Position numbers and translations under genes: made by a program
From: Burkholderiales bacterium
GTDB lineage: Bacteria; Pseudomonadota; Gammaproteobacteria; Burkholderiales; Casimicrobiaceae
Reading direction: 5' to 3'
NCBI GenBank assembly: GCA_025354075.1
Contig: JANXNO010000470.1
Location: 1-6,934 of the forward strand
DNA: 6,934 nucleotides
The notes under the pieces: generated by a model
What the model saw: only the letters and a program-made list of their open reading frames with translations
Database searches by the model: none
Told to the model about the DNA's origin: nothing
Shown here: piece by piece, positions 1-6,695 of the stretch
How the letters are laid out: each line of letters starts with the position of its first letter
Numbering within the stretch: position 1 is the stretch's first letter

Positions 1-280
1 GGCTCAGCGCCCGCATCGCCGCAAAGCCGGGCGCGGAGACGCCTACGATGATTGGCAAGCCGGAGGCACGCTTGATGACGCGGGCGGCGACATCCACGGC
101 TTCCGCATGCTCCAGCTTCGGCGCTTCGCCGAGTTGCCCGAGCACAGTGATGCCGGTCATGCCACTCGCGACAAAGAAGTCGGTCATGCGATCAATGGAC
201 GCATTGTCAATCTCGCCGTCAGGCAGGAAGGGCGTGGGTGCGATGACGATGACGCCTGAAGCGGTAGCGGTGAGTTTCAT
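1..280 (-). CDS. Dihydrodipicolinate synthase / 2-keto-3-deoxy-sugar-acid aldolase family protein (5' part, truncated by window edge)
   Basis: Only the first 93 codons are present; the C-terminal two thirds lie beyond the left edge. The frame begins with ATG at 280 and reads MKLTATASGVIVIAPTPF, followed by LPDGEID, the classic opening of the DapA-like (beta/alpha)8 class I aldolase family. Further on, GITVLGQLGEAPKL (about residues 47-60) matches the family's first phosphate/carboxylate-binding loop, which is usually G-T-T-G-E. The change to GQLGE fits catabolic DapA-like lyases better than true lysine-biosynthetic DapA. The Schiff-base lysine and catalytic tyrosine would lie outside the window. 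An AGGA motif (289-292) sits 8 nt upstream of the ATG. The gene follows the TctC-like gene by 24 nt on the same strand, so it is probably in its operon. Cytoplasmic. I infer a lyase/aldolase acting on a 2-keto(-3-deoxy) acid; the actual substrate cannot be read from this fragment. Confidence 0.88.
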   Translation of the reverse strand, partial: MKLTATASGVIVIAPTPFLPDGEIDNASIDRMTDFFVASGMTGITVLGQLGEAPKLEHAEAVDVAARVIKRASGLPIIVGVSAPGFAAMRALS

Positions 281-304
281 CGGTTCTGTCCTGTCAGCGA
301 CGAC

Positions 305-1306
305 TCAGTCGCTCTTGATATTGCCATCCCTGATCACTTGTGTCCACATCGCGACCTCGGCGCGAATGGCCTGCGCCGCCTGTTCAGGTGTCGTCCACGT
401 GGCATTCGCGCCCTGCGCCAGCATTGAGTCCTTCACATCCTGCTGCTCAAGAATGGTTTTGAGCGTTACGTTCAATTTGGCGATGATCGGCGCGGGTGTA
501 CCGGCGGGAGCGAGGATACCGAACATGGAACTGACGTCAAATCCCTTGAGTCCCGCCTCTGGTGCCGTCGGTACGCCGGGTAGCGACGGGATCGCGGTCG
601 CTGTTGCCGTCGCCAGCGCGCGCAATTTGCCTGCCTTGATGTGACCCTGTGCGGAGGGCGCGGTCTCGATCATCATTTGCACCTGGCCGCCGATCAAATC
701 AGTCATAGCAGGGCCACTGCCTTTGTAGGGCACATGCAAGAGTTTTACGCCGACCAGCCGTTGAAACATTTCGCCCGCCAGATGTTGCGGCGAACCGTTG
801 CCGGATGAGGCATAGGTGATGCTGCCGGGGTTCGCTTTTGCGAGTGCAATCAGCTCGGCAAGCGTGGTCGCCTTGACGCCGGGATTGACCACAAACACCA
901 ACGGCACCCGCCCCACTATAGCCACTGGCGCAAAGCTCTTTTCCATATCAAACAGCGCAGTCGTTCCCTGCAACACGCTGCTGATGGAGTGGCTGGTCAG
1001 CGCGCCCATCAACAGCGTGTAACCATCCGGCTTCTCTTTCGCGACGACCGATGCACCGAGTCCACCAGCGGCACCGGCGCGGTTATCAACCACCACTGTT
1101 TGCCCAAGGGCCGTGCCCAACTTTTGCGCCATGACGCGACCGATGACGTCGGTTGCGCCGCCGGGCGGATAAGGCACGATAAGTCTGATCGGTTTGTCTG
1201 GATATTGCGCAAAGGCAGCATTTGCGGCGAGCGTTGTTGCGATGATCGCGATGCGGACGACACGTCGCGCTAGCGTGTCACGTGGCGTGACGATTTTTGA
1301 ATACAT
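305..1306 (-). CDS. Tripartite tricarboxylate transporter periplasmic binding protein (Bug/TctC family)
   Basis: A 333-aa protein of typical length for Bug-family extracytoplasmic solute receptors. The N-terminus has a charged stretch with RR, then hydrophobic residues 19-30 and an A-F-A signal-peptidase I site, so cleavage is likely after residue 33, just before QYPDKPIRL. The mature protein shows the family signature VPYPPGGATD (residues 44-53), VDNRAGAAGG (73-82), a PDGYTLL segment, SSGNGSPQHLAGE, HVPYKGSGPA and a late LPGVPT-PEAG stretch. The aspartate within PGGATD is the one that in characterised members helps bind the ligand carboxylate. The product should be periplasmic and deliver a carboxylate to TctA/TctB membrane partners, which are not in this window; many Bug receptors are such orphans. 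The ATG at 1306 is chosen over an in-frame upstream start at 1435 because it is preceded by AAGGAGG at 5 nt and places the signal peptide at the N-terminus. It is first in a probable two-gene unit with the DapA-like gene. Confidence 0.95.
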   Translation of the reverse strand: MYSKIVTPRDTLARRVVRIAIIATTLAANAAFAQYPDKPIRLIVPYPPGGATDVIGRVMAQKLGTALGQTVVVDNRAGAAGGLGASVVAKEKPDGYTLLMGALTSHSISSVLQGTTALFDMEKSFAPVAIVGRVPLVFVVNPGVKATTLAELIALAKANPGSITYASSGNGSPQHLAGEMFQRLVGVKLLHVPYKGSGPAMTDLIGGQVQMMIETAPSAQGHIKAGKLRALATATATAIPSLPGVPTAPEAGLKGFDVSSMFGILAPAGTPAPIIAKLNVTLKTILEQQDVKDSMLAQGANATWTTPEQAAQAIRAEVAMWTQVIRDGNIKSD

Positions 1307-1446
1307 GAGGGCCTCCTTGGCGCAGTGTGCGCGATGTTTGCGCAAGTATCGTTGCCACGGTTGCGAGTTAGGGCGCTGAGCGCTGTGCAAACGGAACAAT
1401 GAACCGTTACGCGCGCACGGTTGCGTTGGTCGCATATGCTTCGCTC
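1307..1446. promoter_or_regulatory. Divergent intergenic region with candidate operator palindromes
   Basis: This is the shared 5' region of the minus-strand binding-protein gene and the plus-strand dehydratase. It contains a perfect 8-bp palindrome TTGCGCAA (1338-1345). That overlaps a wider inverted repeat TGCGC-N7-GCGCA (1328-1344), and there is a separate inverted repeat GCGCT-G-AGCGC (1373-1383). On the minus strand GATACT (1345-1350) is a passable -10 element without a clear -35. These are the kind of small symmetrical sites a GntR/LacI/LysR-type regulator of a sugar-acid cluster might use. Short GC-rich palindromes also arise by chance, and no regulator gene is visible here. The dehydratase start is uncertain, so the right boundary may be 1398. 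Confidence 0.35.
1312..1318 (-). promoter_or_regulatory. Strong Shine-Dalgarno site for the TctC-like gene
   Basis: On the minus strand this reads AAGGAGG, 5 nt before the ATG at 1306. It decides the start of the solute-binding protein against the longer in-frame alternative at 1435, whose 43 extra residues do not resemble a signal peptide. Confidence 0.85.
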
Positions 1447-3198
1447 ATGGAAAATTCAGCTCCCCCACCCGACGCGCCACCCGTTACTACCGGCATGAAA
1501 AAGGGCCTCACCAGCTATGGTGACGCGGGCTTCTCGCTTTTTTTGCGTAAGGCGTTCATCAAGGGCGCGGGCTACACCGATTCCGCGCTGGATCGCCCTG
1601 TCATCGGCATCACCAATACCGGCAGCAGCTATAACCCGTGTCACGGCAATGCGCCGCAATTGATCGAGGCGGTCAAGCGCGGCGTGATGCTGGCAGGCGG
1701 ATTGCCAATGGACTTTCCGACGATGTCGATTCATGAAAGTTTCTCGGCACCGACCAGTATGTATCTGCGCAACCTCATGTCGATGGACACGGAGGAGCTG
1801 ATTCGCGCGCAGCCTATGGACGCTGTGGTGTTGATCGGTGGTTGTGACAAAACGGTGCCTGCACAATTGATGGGGGCCGCGTCTGCGGGCATCCCGGCGA
1901 TCCAGCTGATCACCGGCTCCATGCTCACCGGCTCGCATCGCTCCGAGCGCGTTGGCGCGTGCACCGATTGCCGGCGCTACTGGGGTAAATATCGCGCAGA
2001 CGAAGTGGATGCTGAGGAGATTGCCGAGGTGAACAATCAGCTGGTCGCGAGCGTCGGCACCTGCTCGGTTATGGGCACGGCGAGCACGATGGCCTGTATC
2101 GCTGAGGCGCTCGGCATGACGGTGCCCGGCGGTGCCTCGCCACCCGCAGTCACGGCCGACCGCATTCGCGTGGCGGAAGAGACGGGCACGCTGGCCGTGA
2201 AAATGGCGCACGAACGATTGACCATCGACAAAGTCCTCACTGCGCACGCGTTTGAGAACGCCATGCGCGTGCTGCTCGCCATTGGCGGCTCGACCAACGG
2301 CATCGTGCATCTCACAGCGATTGCCGGGCGGCTCGGTTTTGAAATTGATCTGGAGGCGCTGGACCGCATGGGGCGCGACACGCCGGTACTGCTCGATTTA
2401 AAGCCGTCCGGTCAACACTACATGGAAGACTTTCATCACGCTGGCGGTATGGCGACGTTGCTGCGCGAATTAAAACCGCTGCTGCATCTAGACGCGCTGA
2501 CAGTGACCGGGCGCACCCTCGGTGAAGAGATCTACGCGGCTGGCCCTGGCTTCAGGCAGGACGTTGTGCGCAGCATGAGTAACCCCATCTATCCGCAGGG
2601 CGGTATCGCGGTGTTGCAGGGCAACCTGGCACCAGGCGGCGCGATCATCAAGCAGTCCGCAGCGGACGCCACACTGATGGAGCACGAGGGCCGCGCCGTG
2701 GTGTTTGAGAATGCGGCTGATCTCGCCAACCGCATTGACAGCGACGATCTGGACGTCACGGCGGATGACATTCTGGTGCTCAAAAATATCGGGCCGAAGG
2801 GCGCGCCGGGCATGCCGGAAGCGGGCTACATCCCGATTCCGAAAAAGCTGGCACGCGTCGGCGTCAAGGACATCGTGAGAATTTCTGACGGGCGAATGAG
2901 CGGCACGGCCGCGGGCACAATCGTGTTGCACGTGACGCCAGAGTCGGCAGTCGGCGGGCCGCTTGCATATGTGCAGAACGGAGATCGAATCCGCCTGAGC
3001 GTTGCCCAGCGTGGCATTAATTTGCTGGTGACCGATGATGAGTTGGCACGACGCATGGCCGCCAGTCCTGCGGTTGCGCCGAGTGCTGACCGTGGTTACC
3101 GAAAACTATTTTTGCAGACGGTGACGCAGGCCGATCAGGGCGTGGACTTCGACTTTTTGCGAGCGCCGGAAAGCAGGGGATCAATTCCAAAGATGTAG
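1447..3198 (+). CDS. IlvD/Edd family dehydratase, sugar-acid (aldonate) dehydratase type
   Basis: A 583-aa Fe-S dehydratase of the IlvD/Edd family, which removes water from 2,3-dihydroxy acids to give 2-keto-3-deoxy acids. The three cluster cysteines are visible: C65 in NPCHGN, C133 in GGCDKTVPA and C206 in GTCSVMGTA. K135 follows the second cysteine and is the metal-ligand lysine that is carbamylated in solved structures. S485 in SDGRMSGTA is the expected catalytic alkoxide serine. As I recall, the spacing matches Rhizobium L-arabinonate dehydratase almost residue for residue. The TDCRRYWGKYRA segment and the C-terminal QADQGVDFDFL element are typical of sugar-acid dehydratases rather than branched-chain amino-acid DHAD. 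Exact substrate is not determinable. The start is uncertain: ATG 1447 fits homolog lengths, but an in-frame ATG at 1399 (16 extra residues, weak GGA upstream) is possible, and neither has a good ribosome-binding site. Cytoplasmic; divergent from the binding protein and the aldolase-like gene. Confidence 0.93.
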   Translation: MENSAPPPDAPPVTTGMKKGLTSYGDAGFSLFLRKAFIKGAGYTDSALDRPVIGITNTGSSYNPCHGNAPQLIEAVKRGVMLAGGLPMDFPTMSIHESFSAPTSMYLRNLMSMDTEELIRAQPMDAVVLIGGCDKTVPAQLMGAASAGIPAIQLITGSMLTGSHRSERVGACTDCRRYWGKYRADEVDAEEIAEVNNQLVASVGTCSVMGTASTMACIAEALGMTVPGGASPPAVTADRIRVAEETGTLAVKMAHERLTIDKVLTAHAFENAMRVLLAIGGSTNGIVHLTAIAGRLGFEIDLEALDRMGRDTPVLLDLKPSGQHYMEDFHHAGGMATLLRELKPLLHLDALTVTGRTLGEEIYAAGPGFRQDVVRSMSNPIYPQGGIAVLQGNLAPGGAIIKQSAADATLMEHEGRAVVFENAADLANRIDSDDLDVTADDILVLKNIGPKGAPGMPEAGYIPIPKKLARVGVKDIVRISDGRMSGTAAGTIVLHVTPESAVGGPLAYVQNGDRIRLSVAQRGINLLVTDDELARRMAASPAVAPSADRGYRKLFLQTVTQADQGVDFDFLRAPESRGSIPKM

Positions 3199-3202
3199 CC
3201 GT

Positions 3203-3221
3203 CGCCGCTGTGGAAGCGGCG
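3203..3221 (+). terminator. Stem-loop directly after the dehydratase gene, possible terminator
   Basis: A perfect 7-bp GC-rich stem, CGCCGCT paired with AGCGGCG around a 5-nt GTGGA loop, begins 4 nt after the dehydratase stop codon. No run of T follows it, so it is not a canonical intrinsic terminator. It may protect the mRNA 3' end, work with Rho, or be incidental. The remaining gap to the sigma-factor gene (3222-3316) holds no gene that I can support. Confidence 0.4.
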
Positions 3222-3306
3222 GGTAGGCGTAACGTCTGCAAGGCAAGACACGGCGCGCCAGATACCGAAAATTCTCGATAAACTTGGACCCCCCACCACT
3301 GCAAGC

Positions 3307-3311
3307 GGGAG
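3307..3311 (+). promoter_or_regulatory. Ribosome-binding site supporting the GTG start of the sigma factor
   Basis: GGGAG lies 5 nt before the GTG at 3317. The longer reading from TTG at 3284 has no Shine-Dalgarno-like sequence before it, so this motif decides the start. Confidence 0.6.
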
Positions 3312-3316
3312 TTCAC

Positions 3317-3889
3317 GTGAGTGAAGTGCCAGACGTTGCTAAAAGCAGCCCAGCATCGGAGCGCAGCGATTCAGCGCAGTTCAACAACGTCGACGAGCTG
3401 TATCCCGCTGTGTATCTGGATTTGAAGCGCATGGCGCGGCAACATTTGCGGCGCGGATCGAACTACACCGATTTGCCGGTGACTGTGTTGGTGCATGAGA
3501 GTTTTGCGCGGCTTGGCCACCTGCGCATGCCGATTGATCGCGCGGCTTTTTTTGCTTACGCAGCGCGAGCGATGCGCAGCATCATCGTAGATTATGTTCG
3601 TAGCCGCGAGGCCACAAAGCGCGCGGGCATGCAGGTGAGTTTGACGCTCGCCGATGATGTGGCGGCGATCACGCTTGACCACACACAAATCATTTCCGTT
3701 GATCGTGCGTTGCGCGAACTTGAAGTTGGGGACAAGCGCGCGCACGACCTGGTGGAGCTACGATATTTCGCGGGCTTCACGCTCGAAGAATGCGCGCAGC
3801 AACTGGAAATTTCTCTGGCAACCGCTCAACGCGACTGGCGGAAGGCGCGCGCGTTTTTGGGGATGGTCTTGCGGGAGACGGCGGAATAG
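3317..3889 (+). CDS. ECF-type RNA polymerase sigma factor, kinase-associated Sig-70_X6 (ECF43-like) group
   Basis: A 190-aa sigma-70 family protein with region 2 at about residues 28-95 and region 4 at about 128-185. Region 2 carries LYPAVYLDLKRMARQHL, then TVLVHESFARL, then FFAYAARAMRSIIVDYVR with KRAG after it. This is the pattern of the TIGR02999/Pfam Sigma70_ECF group. Region 4 has VELRYFAGFTLEECAQQL followed by the recognition-helix part LATAQRDWRKARAFL, with the group's characteristic RDW-KARA. The protein guides core RNA polymerase to a dedicated set of promoters. The acidic DAED-like motif that normally precedes L-V-Q-E in region 2.2 is absent; PVTV stands there, with T56 central. In this group that fits activation by phosphorylation from a neighbouring Ser/Thr kinase rather than release from an anti-sigma factor, and no anti-sigma gene is seen. 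The GTG start is chosen from the GGGAG site; TTG 3284 would add 11 proline-rich residues. Confidence 0.93.
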   Translation: MSEVPDVAKSSPASERSDSAQFNNVDELYPAVYLDLKRMARQHLRRGSNYTDLPVTVLVHESFARLGHLRMPIDRAAFFAYAARAMRSIIVDYVRSREATKRAGMQVSLTLADDVAAITLDHTQIISVDRALRELEVGDKRAHDLVELRYFAGFTLEECAQQLEISLATAQRDWRKARAFLGMVLRETAE

Positions 3890-3919
3890 CAAGCGTGCGC
3901 GCAGTTCGGGGTGTTTTGT

Positions 3920-3960
3920 CCCCTCGCCCCGAGGAAGAGGGTTGGGGAGAGGGGGGAGAG
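3920..3960. repeat. REP-like GC-skewed intergenic repeat between convergent genes
   Basis: Between the stops of the convergent sigma-factor and kinase genes lies a C-rich run (3920-3930) that switches to an almost pure purine tract (3931-3960, broken only by TT). A small hairpin CCTCG-CCC-CGAGG spans 3922-3934, and a further GAGGG copy extends the imperfect symmetry. The minus strand resembles the widespread proteobacterial C-T-C-C-C-C / G-G-G-G-A-G intergenic palindromes found dispersed in many genomes. Such elements often sit between convergent genes and can act as bidirectional 3' ends. Whether it is repeated elsewhere in this genome cannot be seen here; only this copy is in the window. 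Confidence 0.5.
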
Positions 3961-3976
3961 CGATTGGCTTTGAAAA

Positions 3977-6661
3977 CTACTGCGCTTTGAAGCGTGGATG
4001 CATCGGGCTCAGCACAGTGCGAAAAATCGCTTCAGTTTCATCACGCAGCGCTTGTGCTTCAACGGCCTTCCCTATCGTTTGCAACGCCGTCGCGCCGAGC
4101 GACATCAACTCGCCGCGCACCTGACAACGCTTAAGGTCGTAGCGATGATTGCGCTCTAGATAATCCAATCCCTCGCGAGCCGCCGCATAGGCAGCCGCAG
4201 CATCCCCACGTTTGCTTTCAATCCGAACACGCTCAAGGATGAGCGGCGCGTAAAACGGGCTCGGTGACAGCGTATGTGCTGCAATTTCTTTCAGGCCAAT
4301 CGCAACCGATTGCATCGCAGCGGCGTCGTCGCCGCTGAGGCGAGCGGCGATGGCCTGTACCCAGCGCCGCCCCGCCAGAAGCGCAGGGTTGCCAGGAGCG
4401 CTTTGCACAAACATCTCGGCGGCTTGCGTCGAAAATTGTTGAGCACATTGCACATCACTGCTCACAACACACGCTTCAAAACGCGCATGCGCCAGACGCA
4501 GCTGCACGAGTCCTGCGAGGCTGCCTGAAGGCGTCCGCTCGTTCAGCAAGCGCTGAACTACAGCAAGCTGACCATGCTGCGCGTAGCTACGAATCACTGC
4601 CTGAAACAACAGATCAGAGACCTGCGCCAGCGGTATTTTCAACGTCGGTTGCAACCGCGTTTCGATGAACGCAACCGCAGCAGCCGGATCGCCTGCGGTC
4701 AATAACAGATCGAGCCGACCTGCAAATGCAGCATTGGCTGAGAGCCCGTCGCCAGCGCCCACTTGACCCAACTGCTCGATGGCTTTGTCGTTGGCTGCGA
4801 CCGCTTCGGTGAAGCGCATCGCGATGCGATTGGCGAACATGACGCGAATCCAAGCGGCACTTTCGCTGTGCTTGCGGTTGTCGCCACCTTGATTGCGGCT
4901 TGCCATCAATTTTTCTGCGGTGGCTAATGCGGTCGACGCATCGCCTGACTTCCACGCGATGATGACTTGATCGAACAGCAGTGTTTCTTCAATGCCGCTG
5001 CGCCTCGGGTTTGACAAGGGGATCGAAGGCAGCAGCGCGACAGCTTCGCGCATCAATCTGCCTGCTTCATTGACGTCTCCATTGTTGGCATGAAACTCCG
5101 CCAGAAACGATTTTGCATCGACGATTGCCGCCGCGTCACCAAGTTTTAGCGCGTAGTTGTGCGCGTCTTCCAGCCCGCGACGTGCGCGTGATGGCTCGCC
5201 CATTTCGTAGAAGCGAATCGCCAACATTTTTGCGACGTTAGCACTGGTTAGATAGTCGTCCTTGAACACTTCCGGAATTTTTGCGATGCCGATGTCTAGC
5301 AATTGCGCAGTCGTCAATGGCGAATTTTGCGGTGCATGATTGGAGATTAACTGCACTACAAAATCAATCGTTTTATCGCGCTGCTCCGTCTCGCTCACGG
5401 CGCGTGCACGTTGGCGGTCTGCTTCGTCGCGTTGCCGATGCGCCTCTACAGTTTGCAGTACCGATACCGAAAGCGCAGCCAACACCAGTAACACCACACC
5501 AATGGTTGAGCCCACGGCGAACTGATTCCGCCGGACGAATTTTCCGGCGCGATACAGGCCCGTATCGGGCTGCGCGGTCACCGGCTCGTGATGCAGGAAT
5601 CGCAACAGATCGTCTTTCATCGCCGCCGCGTTGGCGTAGCGATCGTTAGGCGAGTCGCTGATCGCCTTGGCAACGATACTGTCGATATCGCCTTTCACGA
5701 TTTTCGACCAGTGGCTGCGGCCAGGCGAAACGGCGAGCTTTTCTGACGGACGCGTGTAAACCTGATGGTCTGCTGGCGATTCGCCGGTCAGCAGTTCATA
5801 CAGGGTGATACCGAGTGAATAAACGTCACTGGCAGTGCTTACTGCATCGCCCTTCACCTGCTCGGGCGGTGCGTAGCGTGGCGTATAGCCGAGTCCGGCA
5901 ATGCGCGACAGGTCGCCCGCAACGTTGCCACTTGCATCATCATCCAGCAACTTGCCGAGGCCGAAATCGAGCAGCTTCACTTCACCCGTTGCGGTGACCA
6001 GAATATTGGCGGGCTTGATGTCGCGGTGCAGCACCAGCATCGAATGCGCGTAGGCCACAGCATCCAGCACCTGACAGAAAAGCTCGACGACTTTGATGAT
6101 GCCCAATGCGTTTTTTTCGCAGTAATGCTGGATCGCCAGTCCCTGCACATACTCCAGCACCAGATACCACACGTCCTCATCCACCAGTCCCGCATCAGTC
6201 AGCCGTGCGATGTTCGGGTGTGACAGTTTGGCCAGCAACTCGCCCTCGCGCTTGAAGCGCTCGCGAGCGGATGGCGCGCGCAACGCCGCATTCGACAGCA
6301 GCTTGATGGCCACCTTGCCTTCAAAACGGCCGTCGGCGCGTTCGGCCAGCCACACGCTGCCCATGCCGCCGCGCCCGATTTCGTGAATCAGCGTGTATGC
6401 ACCGAGTCGACGACCGGTATTGCGTTTGTTGCCCAAAGGAGGGTCATCGCCTTCATCGCCCGGATCAACATCTACGCCCGCTGCGCTAGATTGGCCGATG
6501 GGGCGTATCGTCAGCGCGGGCTCACGGCGCATGCCATCGACCAGGTCCGCTAGACGAGGGTCAGACGTGCGCAACGCGGCCAACTGCGCGTCGGCTTCTG
6601 AATCAGGCAAGTCCATGAGCCGTTCGTATTCGCGAAGCGCCTGAATCCACTGTGTTTGCAC
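3977..6661 (-). CDS. Transmembrane serine/threonine protein kinase with C-terminal TPR-like sensor region
   Basis: An 894-aa protein. A helical leader of about 88 residues, common in this kinase group, precedes a Hanks-type kinase domain (about 89-360). Its motifs are complete: glycine loop GRGGMG (96-101), VAIK lysine K120, helix-C glutamate probably E139, HRDIKPANIL (212-221), DFG (232-234) and YAPPEQ (263-268). It should therefore be an active RD-type kinase. One hydrophobic span (about 381-401) is followed by a charged, coiled-coil-like stretch (406-432). The remaining C-terminal half is alpha-helical with degenerate TPR-like repeats, such as GEPSRARRGLEDA, GDVNEAGRLMREA and GDASTALATAEKL. 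The expected topology is kinase in the cytoplasm and TPR region in the periplasm as sensor or scaffold. It converges on the kinase-associated ECF sigma gene 87 nt away, its likely substrate. GTG at 6661 is preferred because AGAGG precedes it; a TTG at 6685 would add 8 residues. Confidence 0.94.
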   Translation of the reverse strand: MQTQWIQALREYERLMDLPDSEADAQLAALRTSDPRLADLVDGMRREPALTIRPIGQSSAAGVDVDPGDEGDDPPLGNKRNTGRRLGAYTLIHEIGRGGMGSVWLAERADGRFEGKVAIKLLSNAALRAPSARERFKREGELLAKLSHPNIARLTDAGLVDEDVWYLVLEYVQGLAIQHYCEKNALGIIKVVELFCQVLDAVAYAHSMLVLHRDIKPANILVTATGEVKLLDFGLGKLLDDDASGNVAGDLSRIAGLGYTPRYAPPEQVKGDAVSTASDVYSLGITLYELLTGESPADHQVYTRPSEKLAVSPGRSHWSKIVKGDIDSIVAKAISDSPNDRYANAAAMKDDLLRFLHHEPVTAQPDTGLYRAGKFVRRNQFAVGSTIGVVLLVLAALSVSVLQTVEAHRQRDEADRQRARAVSETEQRDKTIDFVVQLISNHAPQNSPLTTAQLLDIGIAKIPEVFKDDYLTSANVAKMLAIRFYEMGEPSRARRGLEDAHNYALKLGDAAAIVDAKSFLAEFHANNGDVNEAGRLMREAVALLPSIPLSNPRRSGIEETLLFDQVIIAWKSGDASTALATAEKLMASRNQGGDNRKHSESAAWIRVMFANRIAMRFTEAVAANDKAIEQLGQVGAGDGLSANAAFAGRLDLLLTAGDPAAAVAFIETRLQPTLKIPLAQVSDLLFQAVIRSYAQHGQLAVVQRLLNERTPSGSLAGLVQLRLAHARFEACVVSSDVQCAQQFSTQAAEMFVQSAPGNPALLAGRRWVQAIAARLSGDDAAAMQSVAIGLKEIAAHTLSPSPFYAPLILERVRIESKRGDAAAAYAAAREGLDYLERNHRYDLKRCQVRGELMSLGATALQTIGKAVEAQALRDETEAIFRTVLSPMHPRFKAQ

Positions 6662-6668
6662 GGTTGCA

Positions 6669-6673
6669 CCTCT
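6669..6673 (-). promoter_or_regulatory. Ribosome-binding site supporting the GTG start of the kinase
   Basis: The minus strand reads AGAGG here, 7 nt before the GTG at 6661. This site lies inside the longer reading from TTG 6685, which has no comparable motif of its own. Confidence 0.55.
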
Positions 6674-6695
6674 ATGGTCGAGCAATCACCGAGAC

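Noticed and set aside
48..644. A 198-codon plus-strand frame across the DapA-like and TctC-like genes
   Set aside because: It spans the junction of two clear minus-strand genes and its low-complexity A/S/V translation matches no family.
1307..1435. N-terminal extension of the TctC-like protein to an ATG at 1435
   Set aside because: It would bury the signal peptide behind 43 polar and basic residues, while the ATG at 1306 has a strong AAGGAGG site.
1456..2310. A long (284-codon) minus-strand frame opposite the dehydratase
   Set aside because: It is rich in H, R, A and D with no recognisable motif and lies wholly antisense to a gene with all its family motifs. It is a GC-bias shadow.
3222..3316. 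A small gene or promoter between the dehydratase and the sigma factor
   Set aside because: No frame with a start and ribosome-binding site, and no convincing -35/-10 pair, could be identified in this short gap.
3939..3956. Possible G-quadruplex in the purine tract
   Set aside because: Only three separated G-runs of three or more are present in the tract, so the usual four-run three-tetrad pattern is not met. At best a weak two-tetrad form is possible.
3654..4124. A 156-codon plus-strand frame overlapping the sigma gene and the kinase 3' end
   Set aside because: It is out of frame with the sigma factor, crosses the REP-like repeat and its translation looks like frame-shifted noise.
5281..5649. 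A plus-strand frame (122 codons) within the kinase gene
   Set aside because: It is antisense to the membrane span and C-terminal part of the kinase domain, has no ribosome-binding site or family signature, and is a shadow.
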